A DNA stretch of 64,000 nt from Pristionchus mayeri (taxonomy: Eukaryota; Nematoda; Chromadorea; Rhabditida; Neodiplogasteridae), in NCBI GenBank assembly GCA_036245805.1, contig BTRK01000006.1, positions 4,629,613 to 4,693,612 of the forward strand, in the 5' to 3' direction. Of the stretch, positions 37,501 to 47,799 are shown in pieces. How positions within the stretch are numbered: the first letter of the stretch is position 1; the number at the start of each line of letters is the position of its first letter. A program made the position numbers and the translations under genes. A model generated the notes under the pieces. That model was not told the DNA's origin. It searched no databases and worked only from the letters and a program-made list of their open reading frames with translations.

Positions 37501-39955
37501 TCAGATTCGCCGTCGTGAGAAAGTGGCGAAGATTCTGAATGTACTCATGCAAGCGATGGACGAAGATGGATCAGCTGCCTTCCTCTGGTCATATCTGGCT
37601 GACTACTATGAATGGTGAGGATACGGTAGAATTGATTCTTTTAGCCAGTCGAGAAAGGAACTATTGTTTTGCATCGTAGATTCTGTGATTTGAATCCTTA
37701 CTGCAACCCGGATCTCACAGGTTGCTCACCTCTCTCAATGGTTCTTCGTCTGAGAGGAAGAAGAAAAGCTTGCTGTTGGAAGTTCCGTTGATGGGAGTGA
37801 ACGAAGCAGAGGAGGAGATGATGGCATATGCAAATGTGAGTTTCCAATTATCGATAATATCCTAACTCGTTAAATATTTTTAAAATATATTAATTGGAAA
37901 AAAAGTTTTTTAAATACCGGGTTACGTTGAAATTTTATGATTTGTTGCGCTTGGTTTTGAGGTTTCCAAAAAAATGGATGTTCCTTATCCGATTAAGGTT
38001 TCAGAACTCGCTTATTTTTAGTTCTAGCTCAGGCGTCTAACGAAGTATCCGATCATGATGAATCAAACATACCCATAGGTGGGCACCATCGAAGCCAGCT
38101 GTGAAACACCCCTTTTCGGATTGGGCACCCCTGGTTTTTGGAAAATGTTGTCACAAAAACGATCATTTGCGATCACCCCCCCCCCCTTTGACCCTAAACA
38201 CCCCCGGTTTTCGATTTCCAGCTTCAACCCCCGCCCACCTATGAACATACCAAAAAAGCCCTCTCGTTTTCAGGTGGTATCTTACTCACTCTCCCTCTCT
38301 CAATCTGGTTCTACTTATTCTGGAAGAATCAAACATCTACCGGAGCTTCTCAAGAATTCTGAGATGCGCCAATGCAATGAACATCATCGAGAAGAGGGAC
38401 AAGGTAAGCGGTTATAGATTCTGAACTATGGGGTTGGAGGTTTCATTAAGATCACATCAGCGCCGGTACTATTTGTCTTCGCTAACGTCTCAGAAACATT
38501 TCCATTAATTTCCAGATGGTGTTGTCCACTGTGAAGATGGCCTCGGGTCTGCTGGCGGAGGTTTTGAGAGCCGGAGGATCACTCGAGGCGCAGTATTCGT
38601 GTTTAATTTTTTTTGTTTTTCCCTGAACCAGGCGTTCTGATCTCTAATCCATTCTATTTCATTTTTCTGTACAAATCAATCTATTACTATGAGCTTCTAC
38701 TTAGTTTCTTCGCGTGGTTTATGATTTGATCTTTGGTCTTTCCCATCCCCCTCCCTCTTCTAGAGTCCTCTGAGGGTTGCGCAGCAGCCACTCCCGAGTC
38801 GCCGAACAAGGCATTCCTGGCGAGTCTCGTCGATAAGCAAGGTTTGTGTGGAGGGGTTCTTGCTGTTATCCCGTCTGATCTGCGTTTCAAAGCCAGAACT
38901 GTCATTGTCTTTCTTACTTGCTGTTGGTGGGAGGTTTTGTTGAATAATGCATGGAGTACTGTAGCTCAATTATCGACCGTTGCAGAGGCAATGATGGAGG
39001 CTTGTCTTGAGGAGTGCCAGCGACTGATGACAACCATCTGCCGATACTACCGTGACCACAGGGGTACGGTATTTTTATATTAATTTTTTTAGAGTTTAAT
39101 ATCTAGCTGGTTAATCTGGTGTTGAAGCGTTGCCTTAAAATGAGAAGCTTCATGGTGAGCCGATGTGTCACACGACTTTCTGTGCTAAAAACCCAATCCC
39201 ATTTCACATTGATTCAATAGTTGAAATTGTTGCCGGTCAATCTGATGTTGCAACTTTTCTCGAAAAGGAAACAGTGTACCTTGAACCGATCTTCCTCTCC
39301 TTATTTCTCTAAACCACCAATTTGTAGTCGTCTCCCGTTGGCCTCTTCTTCGTGCGATGAAAGCATTGCTGTTGCAGTTTGCCGACTTTGAAACAAGTAG
39401 TTTTTTGAAACAAGATTAGGAAAGTATAATCGCTTGGAGACTTTGCGAAGCGTTAAAGGATCAGTGAAGCACGAGTCAACCATGCGCGTGAATACTAACT
39501 CTCGTTTTTAAGATCAAAATACATTAATCTTGTTCAGTCTGCGGGTGCTCGTCTGGTGCTTCTCCTCCACTCGAGAAATGCCGCCGAACCGTGTAGCGTG
39601 GTGGAGAATATCATGATGAAGGCACTGACGACGGATGACTCGGTCAGAGATCATAGATCTATTGTTATTGTTCTCTTTTTATCGTTCTCTTTTTTATTGA
39701 TAGTTACCACAAAAAAAAGATAGTATTGCTATTGATGATGCGAATCTCATTCAATCTTATGAACTACGTGTAACCCGAACTCTACCAGTTGTTTCACTAA
39801 ACATGCTGGAAGCTTTTGTGTTCTAATTGATAGTCAATTTCCATCAGGTGCTCGCAACGGAGGCAGCGCGTACATTCCATCGTATCTGGACGCTCACTCG
39901 CAGTGACGAAGAGGGAATGCTCGCGGAGAATGCGCAGCCTAAGCCATTCAATAGG
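34541..39955 (+). CDS. DOP1/PAD-1 N-terminal region, partial gene
   Basis: Exons: 34541-34600, 34666-34758 (KALKSFENTIDWADLISALG), 34943-35036 (KRLSQCLHPALPMG), 35278-35405 (VHQKALETYKQIIGILG), 35629-35745 (LGSPSVRLPALIYVNTKFDK), 35917-36031, 36211 to about 36310 (LRRDMSLNGRLYTWLL), 36471-36597, 36722-36844 (RTCRLLKCMQDRPE), 37048 to about 37150, then weaker exons near 37505, 37720, 38271, 38515, 38763, 38987, 39537 and 39848-39955. These match the conserved N-terminus of Dopey proteins, large cytosolic proteins of Golgi-endosome membrane traffic; PAD-1 is the C. elegans member. About 60 residues expected between CTTK and LGSPS have no exon, yet phase is kept. Exons 7 and 8 do not join in phase. 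No start codon and no 3' half were found (the family is over 2000 residues), so this may be a decaying partial copy. Confidence 0.8.
36612..36631. repeat. (TA)n tract in an intron
   Basis: Short uninterrupted TA repeat in an intron of the PAD-1 copy. Confidence 0.75.
38067..38246. mobile_element. 180-bp MITE with GGTGGGC ends, copy 1
   Basis: TA-GGTGGGCACCATCGAAGC at the left and GGGGGCGGGTGG complement (CCCCCGCCCACC-TA) at the right, with TA at both edges. The inside has runs of C and CCCCGGTTTTCGATTTCCAG. A second copy, in reverse orientation, is at 61173-61351. It is inserted in an intron of the PAD-1 copy. Confidence 0.75.
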
Positions 39956-41058
39956 TACGCAAGAATTCCATCGTAGTATCTCCTCTTTTGGCAAGTGAAC
40001 GACCTTTTTTGTCTTTGTAGTATAAAGCATTGCTTATTTTCCAAATGCTTATTTTCCAAACGTGAAGTGTGATGAACGTACATCACAATAATACATGTGA
40101 TTCGGATTTGGCACAGAAGACCTGTTCAAATAAGGTGCAAATTTCAGAGTCGTGTTCAGTTCGCCATGACCAAAATGTGTTTCGTTTACTGCGCATCCGC
40201 ACACACTGTTCTATCGAAATCAAACCTATCTCATCGTAAAGCTTCCTACATGAGAGGCTTATATTTGCTTTATGGTGGGCTGTCATCATTACAATCACAA
40301 GCTGCAGTCATCAACACTTATATGATGAAATTTACACATCGAAATCAGTGTATTTCAAAGCTTCATTATTAGATGATAGATGGAAGTCCCACATTTGTGT
40401 GTTTATCAGCATCAGCTACCCTTGTACTATCCCTCATTAGCTTCGCACAGTCATGGGATTCCTGCGAATTCAGAAATGGTACTCCAAAAATAACAACTAA
40501 AAGTCAAAATTTTGATCAGTGAGGCGAATATCATGATTTTTCAATAAATCTCATTTTTGAAAAGGGGATGAGGCGAGGTCCCAAATTTCACGAATGGTAA
40601 AGTTACTCCATAAAGTAAGATTACAGCGCTCCTATTCAAAAGCCAATCTCTATAACATAAAAGGCATGAAAATTGTCAACTCAACTGTGATTTATTTTCT
40701 ACGTGGCTCATTTGAAATTCTCTAATACTGGGATTGAGTAAGCTAGCACCGCTTTCAACCACTTTTTTAAAAGAGCATTCAAGGGGCTTCTCAATAATGT
40801 ATGTGAAGATGTCCAGCCTATTTTCCCTGCAAAGAAACAGCGAGCCCAACTCTTTCAAAATTTTCGTAAAAAATTCGATCGTGAATAACGACCGATTACT
40901 TCAATGATTTAAACGCACGGCACAATTCGAACATATGATTATAAGTGTGAACTATACCCCTACCTTATCCTACGGATCTGTACTGATAGGATTTTAAGAG
41001 CGCTTTTTAGGTGACTTTGAATTGCACCTCCAAAATTGGAAAAAACTTATGACTCAAC
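39956..41058. other. Spacer between the PAD-1 copy and the THAP gene
   Basis: The PAD-1 frame ends at a donor (GGTACGC) at 39956, but no further exon is recognised here. A 60-codon minus frame at 40676-40858 could be a last exon of the THAP gene, though it lacks an obvious acceptor match. Confidence 0.4.
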
Positions 41059-44000
41059 CTAATATATTGGTTGGATGTGTTTATTCACTAACCTTGCAAT
41101 GGTCTTTGGTGCGTACAGATTGAGAACGCTGTTGAAGTTCTCGCAAGGTGAGGTATTCATTTTTGGAGCTGCTCGGAGGAAGCTCTTGGTGAAGGACGGC
41201 ATGAGAAGAGCATGCTTGAGAAGTGCGAATTCATTGCTCTTCCTGTCAATCTTGTGACTCTTCGACTCTTCGGACAGATCATGATGGAGACATCCAGAGA
41301 TTCCTTTCAGGAATGGAATCTGAACAGCTATCTCTTTTCTACCCTGAATAAACGCATATACCAATGTGTATACTAACTACCTTCTCGAAATGAGTATGTC
41401 TGTCGCAGACGTGCGCGAGGGCACTCTTCATGTATTCCAGCCCAGTGTTTCTGTCATCCGGGAACTTTTCATGCATTGCATAGCAGTGGTCCACGATCTT
41501 GCGCCGCCAGTATTCGAGGTTAGGACATTCTTTCCTCTTCGCTAACTGAATGCATTCAATGCACCGTTCGATATTAATTCTGCTTAGTATTTTGTGATAT
41601 AATGTAAACCGAATACCTCTCGTAACACCTTGTTGAGTCCTTTTACCAGGTGCCAAAAGTCACAATGGTGGACAATTTGAGAGAATCGAGGATGATCTTC
41701 CATCATCTTCTTTATCTTTCCATCGTTGTCAGATACGAGCGAAGTGATCTAAAGAATGAGTCACGTTACAGTTAGGAATGGCTCCTCAGTAAATGACTAC
41801 ATTTAGATTGCTATATCATAACTCGATAGCCATTTCTTGCATAGTTATCTCGAGTTCCAATAGAAACTAGTAGGGTAATGCGGTGGATAGTGTGGATATC
41901 TAACCGTGAACTGTTTTGCCTGCAGTTCCAAGAGTCCGATCCGCACTCCTTCCTTCTCCATGCGACCACTAATGCCTTCTGTAATAAATGAGTGTGCACA
42001 TTACTCACATCAACTAACGCTACCGATCCCCCGCATGTCTTTATGCATGTTCTTCACATTGAATATGATGTTGGTGTGGATGTCGATGAATGGTACAGTC
42101 CCATTGGGAGCAGTATGACCCATGTGCGAATACCTTCCATCGACTGCCACTCCGACTCCTGCCTGAAACGTTAACAAGTTGTGATACTGAGGAGAATGCC
42201 ATACTGTACTAAAATTTAATCTCTCAAATTAGATTTATTTGCCAATAAGAAGAGAAGGATGTGTTGGCAAAACGATATGTCTAACTGATTTCAGGAGACT
42301 ATCGAGGGGATGACGGAAGCAGAGGAAGAAGGACTCTTCGGGAGAAAAATAGGTCGGTTCAATTTTGCATTGTTCCCCACAGAGTAAACATGAATCATGG
42401 TAAATTCGATAGGTAAGTCATGGTAGGCCGACTAAGAACCGTACCTAATCGATAGTACAGTAACCCCAGATACCATACATCTCTACCGTAACCTCTCCCA
42501 ACCTACCGTAACCCCGGCAATCACGAATTAACTTTATTTTTAGAAAGTCGAGATACCGTACCTAATCGATAGTACATTAACCCCAGATACCATACATCTC
42601 TACCGTAACCTCCCCCAACCTACCGTAACCCCGGCAATCACGAATTAACTTTATTTTTAGAAAGTCGAGATACCGTACCTAATCGATAGTACAGTAACCC
42701 CAGATACCATACATCTCTACCGTAACCTCCCCCAACCTACCGTAACCCCGGCAATCACGAATTAACTTTATTTTTAGAAAGTCGAGATACCGTACCTAAT
42801 CGATATTACAGTAACCCCAGATACCATACATATCTACCGTAACCTCCCCCAACCTACCGTAACCCCGGCAATCACAAATTAACTTTATTTTTAGAAAGTC
42901 GAGATACCGTACCTAATCAATAGTACAGTAACCCCAGATACCATACATCTCTGCCTCAGATGCCCACCCGGCCACTCCTTTGGAATCTGTTCTTTCTACC
43001 GTGTCTCTCAAATATATTTGAAGTATACATAATGCCTCTATACATTTCAGTGTCGGGCGTCGCGGAATCTCCTTAAAAAGTCAAGATCGAAGTTGGAGGA
43101 GTTCCAAAGGTGGGGGAAACCAGGGGTTGTTGGGTAGATTTGGTATCCCCTTATTGGGACATTGAGGGTGGGCGGCGCAAGCTGCCTGGATGAGAAGAGC
43201 AGGAAGCTGGATCAGGTGAGACAAGAGTGAGAGTGCACACAATGATTAGAAAGATTATAATTTTCATAGTGTGAGGAATAACGACTAACTGGGTTGGCTC
43301 CTTTCACAGTCGCTTCTGCTTGTGCCATGCGTCGTGCGAATACTACTCCCACGGCGGGCATAACTATCTCTTTCAATTCTTTTCGCATGGTTCGGTAGCA
43401 AGGAAGGGCGAGCCGCATTGCTTTTCCAGCCTCCAGTAGTCTCTGAATGCCGTTCCTGGGTTATTGCACATTGCGATCGTTCATACTAAGTAGTTCTACT
43501 TTCCAATAGATTTATATAGACTAACCGGGAGTGAAAATGCAGTGGTGTGCACTGCTGTTGTCAACTTAATGTTTCCCTCGAAGTAGCCTTCGATCACCGG
43601 TTGAGAAGACCACTTGACTATCCTTTCACACACGTTACAAAACCATTCCAGGCACAGAGCTGATCCTACGGTGTGCGACTTGAAGGAGTCGTCCTTTATC
43701 TCCTTCATGCCACACTCGTGGCAGCGAGAGAAGAGGGATAGGAGGCAGTCCATCTTGACTAGAACGTAGTCGGTGCGTAGTTTAGTGGTGGGTGGGTCAC
43801 ATAGGACACCAGTTTCTGACGTCACTTCGGATAGCATCGTTTGTTGAGATTGGACGTAGGACTAAATTGATATGCCAATATATAAAGTATTATTTTCTCG
43901 TTATTGTCCTAGCAATAAAATATGCTAGTGCATTTCAATTATTGTTTCGTTTATGGATTTCATTTGAATAAAGCTAATAGCAATTAGTAAGGAGGCTTTC

Positions 44001-44956
44001 GTCGTTTCTCTAATTGAGTTTTCTTTCTGTTTTTTTCTCTATTGTTTTTGAATTTCGAGATTCTTTGAATAAATATATTGTTGTACGTACTTGAGACCTA
44101 GTGTGTTGTGGAGTCGGCATGTGGAACGGCAGGTCGGACATTGAATCGGCTATGTCATCTACCATATCGATTGGCTCGTGCACTAAGGGCTCGAACTGTA
44201 ATAGTAAATATCCGTTTAGATGTATACTCGCCCCAACGGGCCTATATTTTCTCTGATTGCCTCCCAGAGCGTACTATGATATAATTCTAGTCTTTCGGAA
44301 ATAAATAATTCGACTCTTGAACCTCGTCGTGATCTGCTCTCTGAAGACGAGGAGGGCTTTCTGTCTGCTCACGATGCTAAACACACGATTTAGGGGGAAA
44401 AGTGGTGTATACTATTCGTGTTAAAATGGACATGTTTGCATGTAATATTGCCTCCTCTGGGCCTGTATTGTATTACCTCTCCAGGGCATACTATTGCATA
44501 ATTATAGCGGATATCCGAAATATAGAAATACGTCCTTGCCTGGTCTTGATCTTGGTCCACCCTCTGAAGACGTTGTGGACCTTCCCCCCTTCTCCCTTCC
44601 CGATCCTAAACTAGCGGAGTAAGGCAATCGACAAATACTTGATGATACAATTGAAAATCTTTACAGCATTGCTCAGTACAACCCACAGGCAACAATGACA
44701 ATAACGCAAGTAAGGTATGACTCACATCATCAGGCAACGAGTTTTTCTTGTCGATCGAGTCCTTAAAGTGGTTGTGACAGAGTCTAGCCCGCTTGCCTTG
44801 TGCTTGAACGCTCGCAACTTTCTCCTCCAATGCTAAGAACTCGTCGTGGATGAGGTTGAAGCGGAGAAGCCATTCCCTTCTCAGCTCGGGAGTGGACGGA
44901 ATGACGCGAGTATCGCTCGAGCGCAGTGGACAGGCGATGCACGTATATGTCGCCAT
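41059..44956 (-). CDS. THAP-domain, DDE transposase-like protein
   Basis: Exons: 44726-44956 (start M; CIAC ... W ... CHNHF, a C2CH THAP zinc finger), 44091-44195, 43526-43861 (CHECGMKE ... CNVCERIVKWSSQP ... GN), 43290-43455, 42024-42162 (VAVDGRYSHMGHTAPNGT), 41905-41978 (SGRMEKEGVRIGLLELQ), 41617-41748 (SDNDGKIKKMM; CDFWHLVKGLNKVL), 41381-41546 (HVCDRHTHFEK) and 41059 to about 41355 (SPCENFNSVLNLYAPKT), stop TAG. The order (zinc finger, CxxC/WSQP module, DGR, SDND, FWHLVK, then CEN near the end) is that of THAP-linked transposase-derived families, with D, D and E at the expected positions. The exon 3 to 4 junction is one base out of phase; all others fit. Many short introns suggest a domesticated or old host-resident gene rather than a fresh transposon; no terminal repeats were found. 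Confidence 0.75.
42299..42351 (+). other. Possible plus-strand exon inside the THAP gene intron
   Basis: TTTCAG is followed by a clean coding-like stretch (ETIEGMTEAEEEGLFGRKI) and a possible donor. Another acceptor-led frame follows at about 43054 (LLKKSRSKLEEFQRWGK, then a stop). These could be remnants of the PAD-1 copy downstream of its last recognised exon. I could not match them to a family. Confidence 0.3.
42421..42955. repeat. 117-bp tandem array, about 4.5 units
   Basis: Repeated landmarks CGTACCTAATCGATAGTACA recur at about 42441, 42558, 42675, 42792 and 42909, exactly 117 bp apart. Units are nearly identical. Each has several TACCGTAACC motifs and a perfect polypyrimidine-acceptor sequence (CTTTATTTTTAG). 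It lies in the long intron of the THAP gene between exons 4 and 5. Confidence 0.95.
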
Positions 44957-45636
44957 AAACTAACTAAACTGATAGCAACTTGAAGCAATAAACACGGAAT
45001 GAGAACGAAAATGAGGACATGCAATGACATAAAGTAACTGGTTTAACACCGTTATTAGCCGTAATATGTTTAATCCTGCGTTCACCAATACAAATCAGAA
45101 CACCGAAAAGAGAATACAACGTAAATTACTGAAAAAAAGCAAAACAATATAAAGAAATATCCCAATTAAACCGAAGGACCTTGGCATGGCCTGGCATAGG
45201 CAAAAATCAATTGGGAAAAATACCGTATTTTTTTCCAAATTCGCTCTAATACAGTAATTGTCCCATGTTTCCTAATTCACTCTCCCCAATAAATACCATT
45301 CTCCGGCTTTGCCCATTTTCTCGTTTAAACATTTTTTTAAAATTATTTTGAAACATTGCATTAATATGAGGGGACGAAGCCTCGCAAATTAAGACAAACT
45401 TGTTTTTCGATTTCCGGATCCCTTTAACAGCCAAGTTATCAGCGATTCAAGAATATGAAATCATATTTGAAAGGATAGTAGTTTGAGTAACACCCGGTAC
45501 ATGAAAAAGAAAAAGAAGCATACAAGTGTTTCCTTGTCAATGCACCGTAGATAAGAGAATAGCAGGAATGATAATAAGTCATGGGTTGTCACGAAGAAGC
45601 ATAGTATTATCATGGAGGAGAGAATCAATAATATTA
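44957..45636. other. Spacer upstream of the THAP gene
   Basis: No gene recognised. A 62-codon minus frame at 45246-45434 has no supporting context. Terminal repeats for the THAP gene were looked for here and not found. Confidence 0.4.
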
Positions 45637-45711
45637 CACAGCGTGTCAAAGGGGGGAGAAAATATTATTTGCGTGGCCCGACTTCCCGGATTAACAAGAC
45701 AAGTGGTCTGA

Positions 45712-46300
45712 AATGATAGATTTTAGAAACATTCGCGCTTGCTGTGGCTGAATGAGGAAGGAATCGAATCAAAGATCTAGGTTGATTTGGGGGCAAAAGG
45801 CACCTTTCTCCTTTCTGAACCTTTCTGAACCTTTCTTTCTTTGAACCTTTTTTTAAACTTTTAGGCACCTTTCTGAACAAACGATATATTTTTAGCTTCA
45901 CTCCCCTAGGTGATGTCTTTGGAGTGGTCAAAACAACAGATTTTAGCTGTTTTTGGAAGGTTTTTAGAACAATTGCACATGCTGCGGCTGAATGAGGACA
46001 ACATCGAATCAAAGCTCTTGGTTGATTTTTTGGGAAAAGGGGATAGGCATCTTTCTGCACAAACGATATATTTTTAGCTTCACTCCCCTAGGAGGAGATG
46101 TCTTTGGAGTGGTCAAAACAACAGATCTTAGCTGTTTTTGGAAGGTTTTTAGAACAATTGCACATGCTGCGGCTGAATGAGGACAACATCGAATCAAAGC
46201 TCTTGGTTGATTTTTTGGGAAAAGGGGATAGGCACCTTTCTGCACAAACGATATATTTTTAGCTTCACTCCCCTAGGAGGGGATGTCTATAGAGTGGGCA
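45712..46300. repeat. 182-bp tandem repeat, about 3 units
   Basis: TAGCTTCACTCCCCTAGG recurs at about 45893, 46075 and 46259. Units have CAAACGATATATTTTTAGC and GCGGCTGAATGAGGACAAC. Copies 2 and 3 are nearly identical; the first is more diverged. Confidence 0.9.
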
Positions 46301-46310
46301 AAACAGTCTA

Positions 46311-47528
46311 TTGGGGAAAGTTCGTATAATGCTTCGGAAAAAAGTCAGTTCGCGATCAAATGCAGTGATTGCGCAATCTGTTTGTCAACAATGTATTGCA
46401 TCATTCTGACGTTGAGTAGTGAGAGGATTTAATCAGTCTCCTAGTTGCTACATTGATTCTTGTGACCTCCGAGCAGTTTTACTTCATTACTACCGTCTTG
46501 GCCGATCCGTGAAGGAGGCCCACTCTGCCCTGGCCCAGTCGGAAGGAGCTGACCCCCCCTCCATACCCTTCTGCTATAAGTGGTTCTCCCGCTTCAAGAA
46601 AGGGGAGTTTGGTCTCGATGATCAACCCCGCTCTGGACGCCCTCCCTCCCTCGATCAGCCTCTCGTTCTCCGCACACTGAAGCGCAAGCCCATGGCCAGT
46701 GTGCGTGAGTTGAAGAAGGATACTGGTACTCCCAGATCAACGGTGTCCGATATCCTCCATCGATCTGGGAAGAAGCCGAAACTCCCACAATTGATTCCCC
46801 ATGACCTCTCCCCCGAACAGCTGAAAAATCGTGTTCAAGTCTGTCGGGAATTACTCCATCGTAGATCCAATCTTCGATGGGTCAATTCCATCAGCGCTAC
46901 AGATGAGAAGTGGATCACGTACGATAACCCTTTGAGGAGACTGCAATGGGTGGATGCAGATGAGAAGCCCACGCCCGTCCCGAAGAAGGAAGAGCACGGA
47001 AAGAAGGAACTCCTCTGCTTCTTCTTCTCAGTGCTCGGTCCCATCTACTGGGAGATCCTCGCCCCTGGCACCAGCATCAATGCCGACCTCTTCTTTGAAC
47101 AACTGGAAGATGTCGCGATCAGAGTCCCTCCCAGACTCCTGAACCAGGGCAAAATTCTTCTTCTGATGGACAATGCTCGCCCACATCGAACGAAGATGAC
47201 CCAGAAGAAAATGGACGAGCTGAAGATCGAGAGGATTCCCCATCCACCGTATTCCCCGGATCTCTCCCCATGCGACTACCACTGCTTCCGCTCTCTCTCT
47301 GACTTCTGCAAAGGAAAGAAGTTCAACAATCGAGATAAAGTAGTGAGGGCTTTCGTGAACTGGGCGGTCTCGAAGAAACCCGCATTCTGGAAGAGAGGAA
47401 TCGAGACCCTGCCCAATCGCTGGAGGGAGGTAGTGAGAAAGAAGGGGGCATACATTGGTCACTGAGAATTGTAAGCATTGAATAAAAAATAAAAACAAAA
47501 AATTATACGAACTTTCCGGACACCCCAA
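46311..47528 (+). mobile_element. Mariner element, about 1.2 kb
   Basis: Right end ATACGAACTTTCCGGACACC-CCAA and left end TTGGGGAAAGTTCGTATAAT are inverted copies, except that the left end lacks 7 bp (TGTCCGG) after TTGGGG. TA duplications lie at 46309-46310 and 47529-47530. It contains one open transposase frame. The 7-bp loss from one terminal repeat may stop it moving. Confidence 0.9.
46419..47465 (+). CDS. Mariner transposase, D,D34D type
   Basis: 348 open codons. N-terminal helix-turn-helix region with RFKKGEFGLDDQPRSGRPPS, the linker motif after the first HTH. Catalytic residues: D in TDEKW, D in LLLMDNARPH, and D in YSPDLSPCDYH, the last two separated by 34 residues, which is the mariner signature. 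LIPHDLSPEQL is the expected interdomain motif. It cuts and pastes DNA at TA sites. The frame opens after a TGA at 46413 with GTG (46419); the first in-frame ATG is at about 46690, inside the DNA-binding domain. An out-of-frame ATG at 46391 suggests the start was lost by point mutation or a 1-2 bp indel. AATAAA follows the stop at 47481. Confidence 0.92.
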   Translation: MRGFNQSPSCYIDSCDLRAVLLHYYRLGRSVKEAHSALAQSEGADPPSIPFCYKWFSRFKKGEFGLDDQPRSGRPPSLDQPLVLRTLKRKPMASVRELKKDTGTPRSTVSDILHRSGKKPKLPQLIPHDLSPEQLKNRVQVCRELLHRRSNLRWVNSISATDEKWITYDNPLRRLQWVDADEKPTPVPKKEEHGKKELLCFFFSVLGPIYWEILAPGTSINADLFFEQLEDVAIRVPPRLLNQGKILLLMDNARPHRTKMTQKKMDELKIERIPHPPYSPDLSPCDYHCFRSLSDFCKGKKFNNRDKVVRAFVNWAVSKKPAFWKRGIETLPNRWREVVRKKGAYIGH

Positions 47529-47799
47529 TATTTTCACACGATTGCTATAGGATTGCATTATGTTTCAGCCAAGAATGACGATTCATCTTTCAAATTAGCT
47601 AAGAATTCTGTCGGAATCGAGTATGATGGATCTGTTTCACCATAATATTATTATCGGATACTATGCTTCTACGATATTGGGGCTGAATTTCCACAGGCCG
47701 TCTCGGAGGTCGAAAAATAAGCACAGTGATAAGCAGATTTCGCTCCGAGAATCGATGGGCTACGCAAATGAACCTATTTCCCCCATATGACACGCTGTG

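Larger units (their letters stand above)
45637..47799. mobile_element. 2.16-kb element with CACAGCGTGTCA ends, hosting a mariner
   Basis: The left end CACAGCGTGTCAAAGGGGGG and the right end are inverted copies, and similarity continues inward (ATTTGCGTGG with GCTACGCAAAT). TA flanks both sides. The left third is a 182-bp tandem repeat; a mariner (46311-47528) fills the rest, so the original element was about 0.9 kb and non-autonomous. The same ends occur at 47800, 56474-57064 and 63022. Confidence 0.8.

Noticed and set aside
40676..40858. Additional C-terminal exon of the THAP gene
   Set aside because: The gene can end at the TAG at 41059; no acceptor or family match supports this frame.
46594..47558. 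Minus-strand frames (up to 176 codons) over the mariner
   Set aside because: They are reverse-strand shadows of the transposase, which has clear catalytic motifs on the plus strand.
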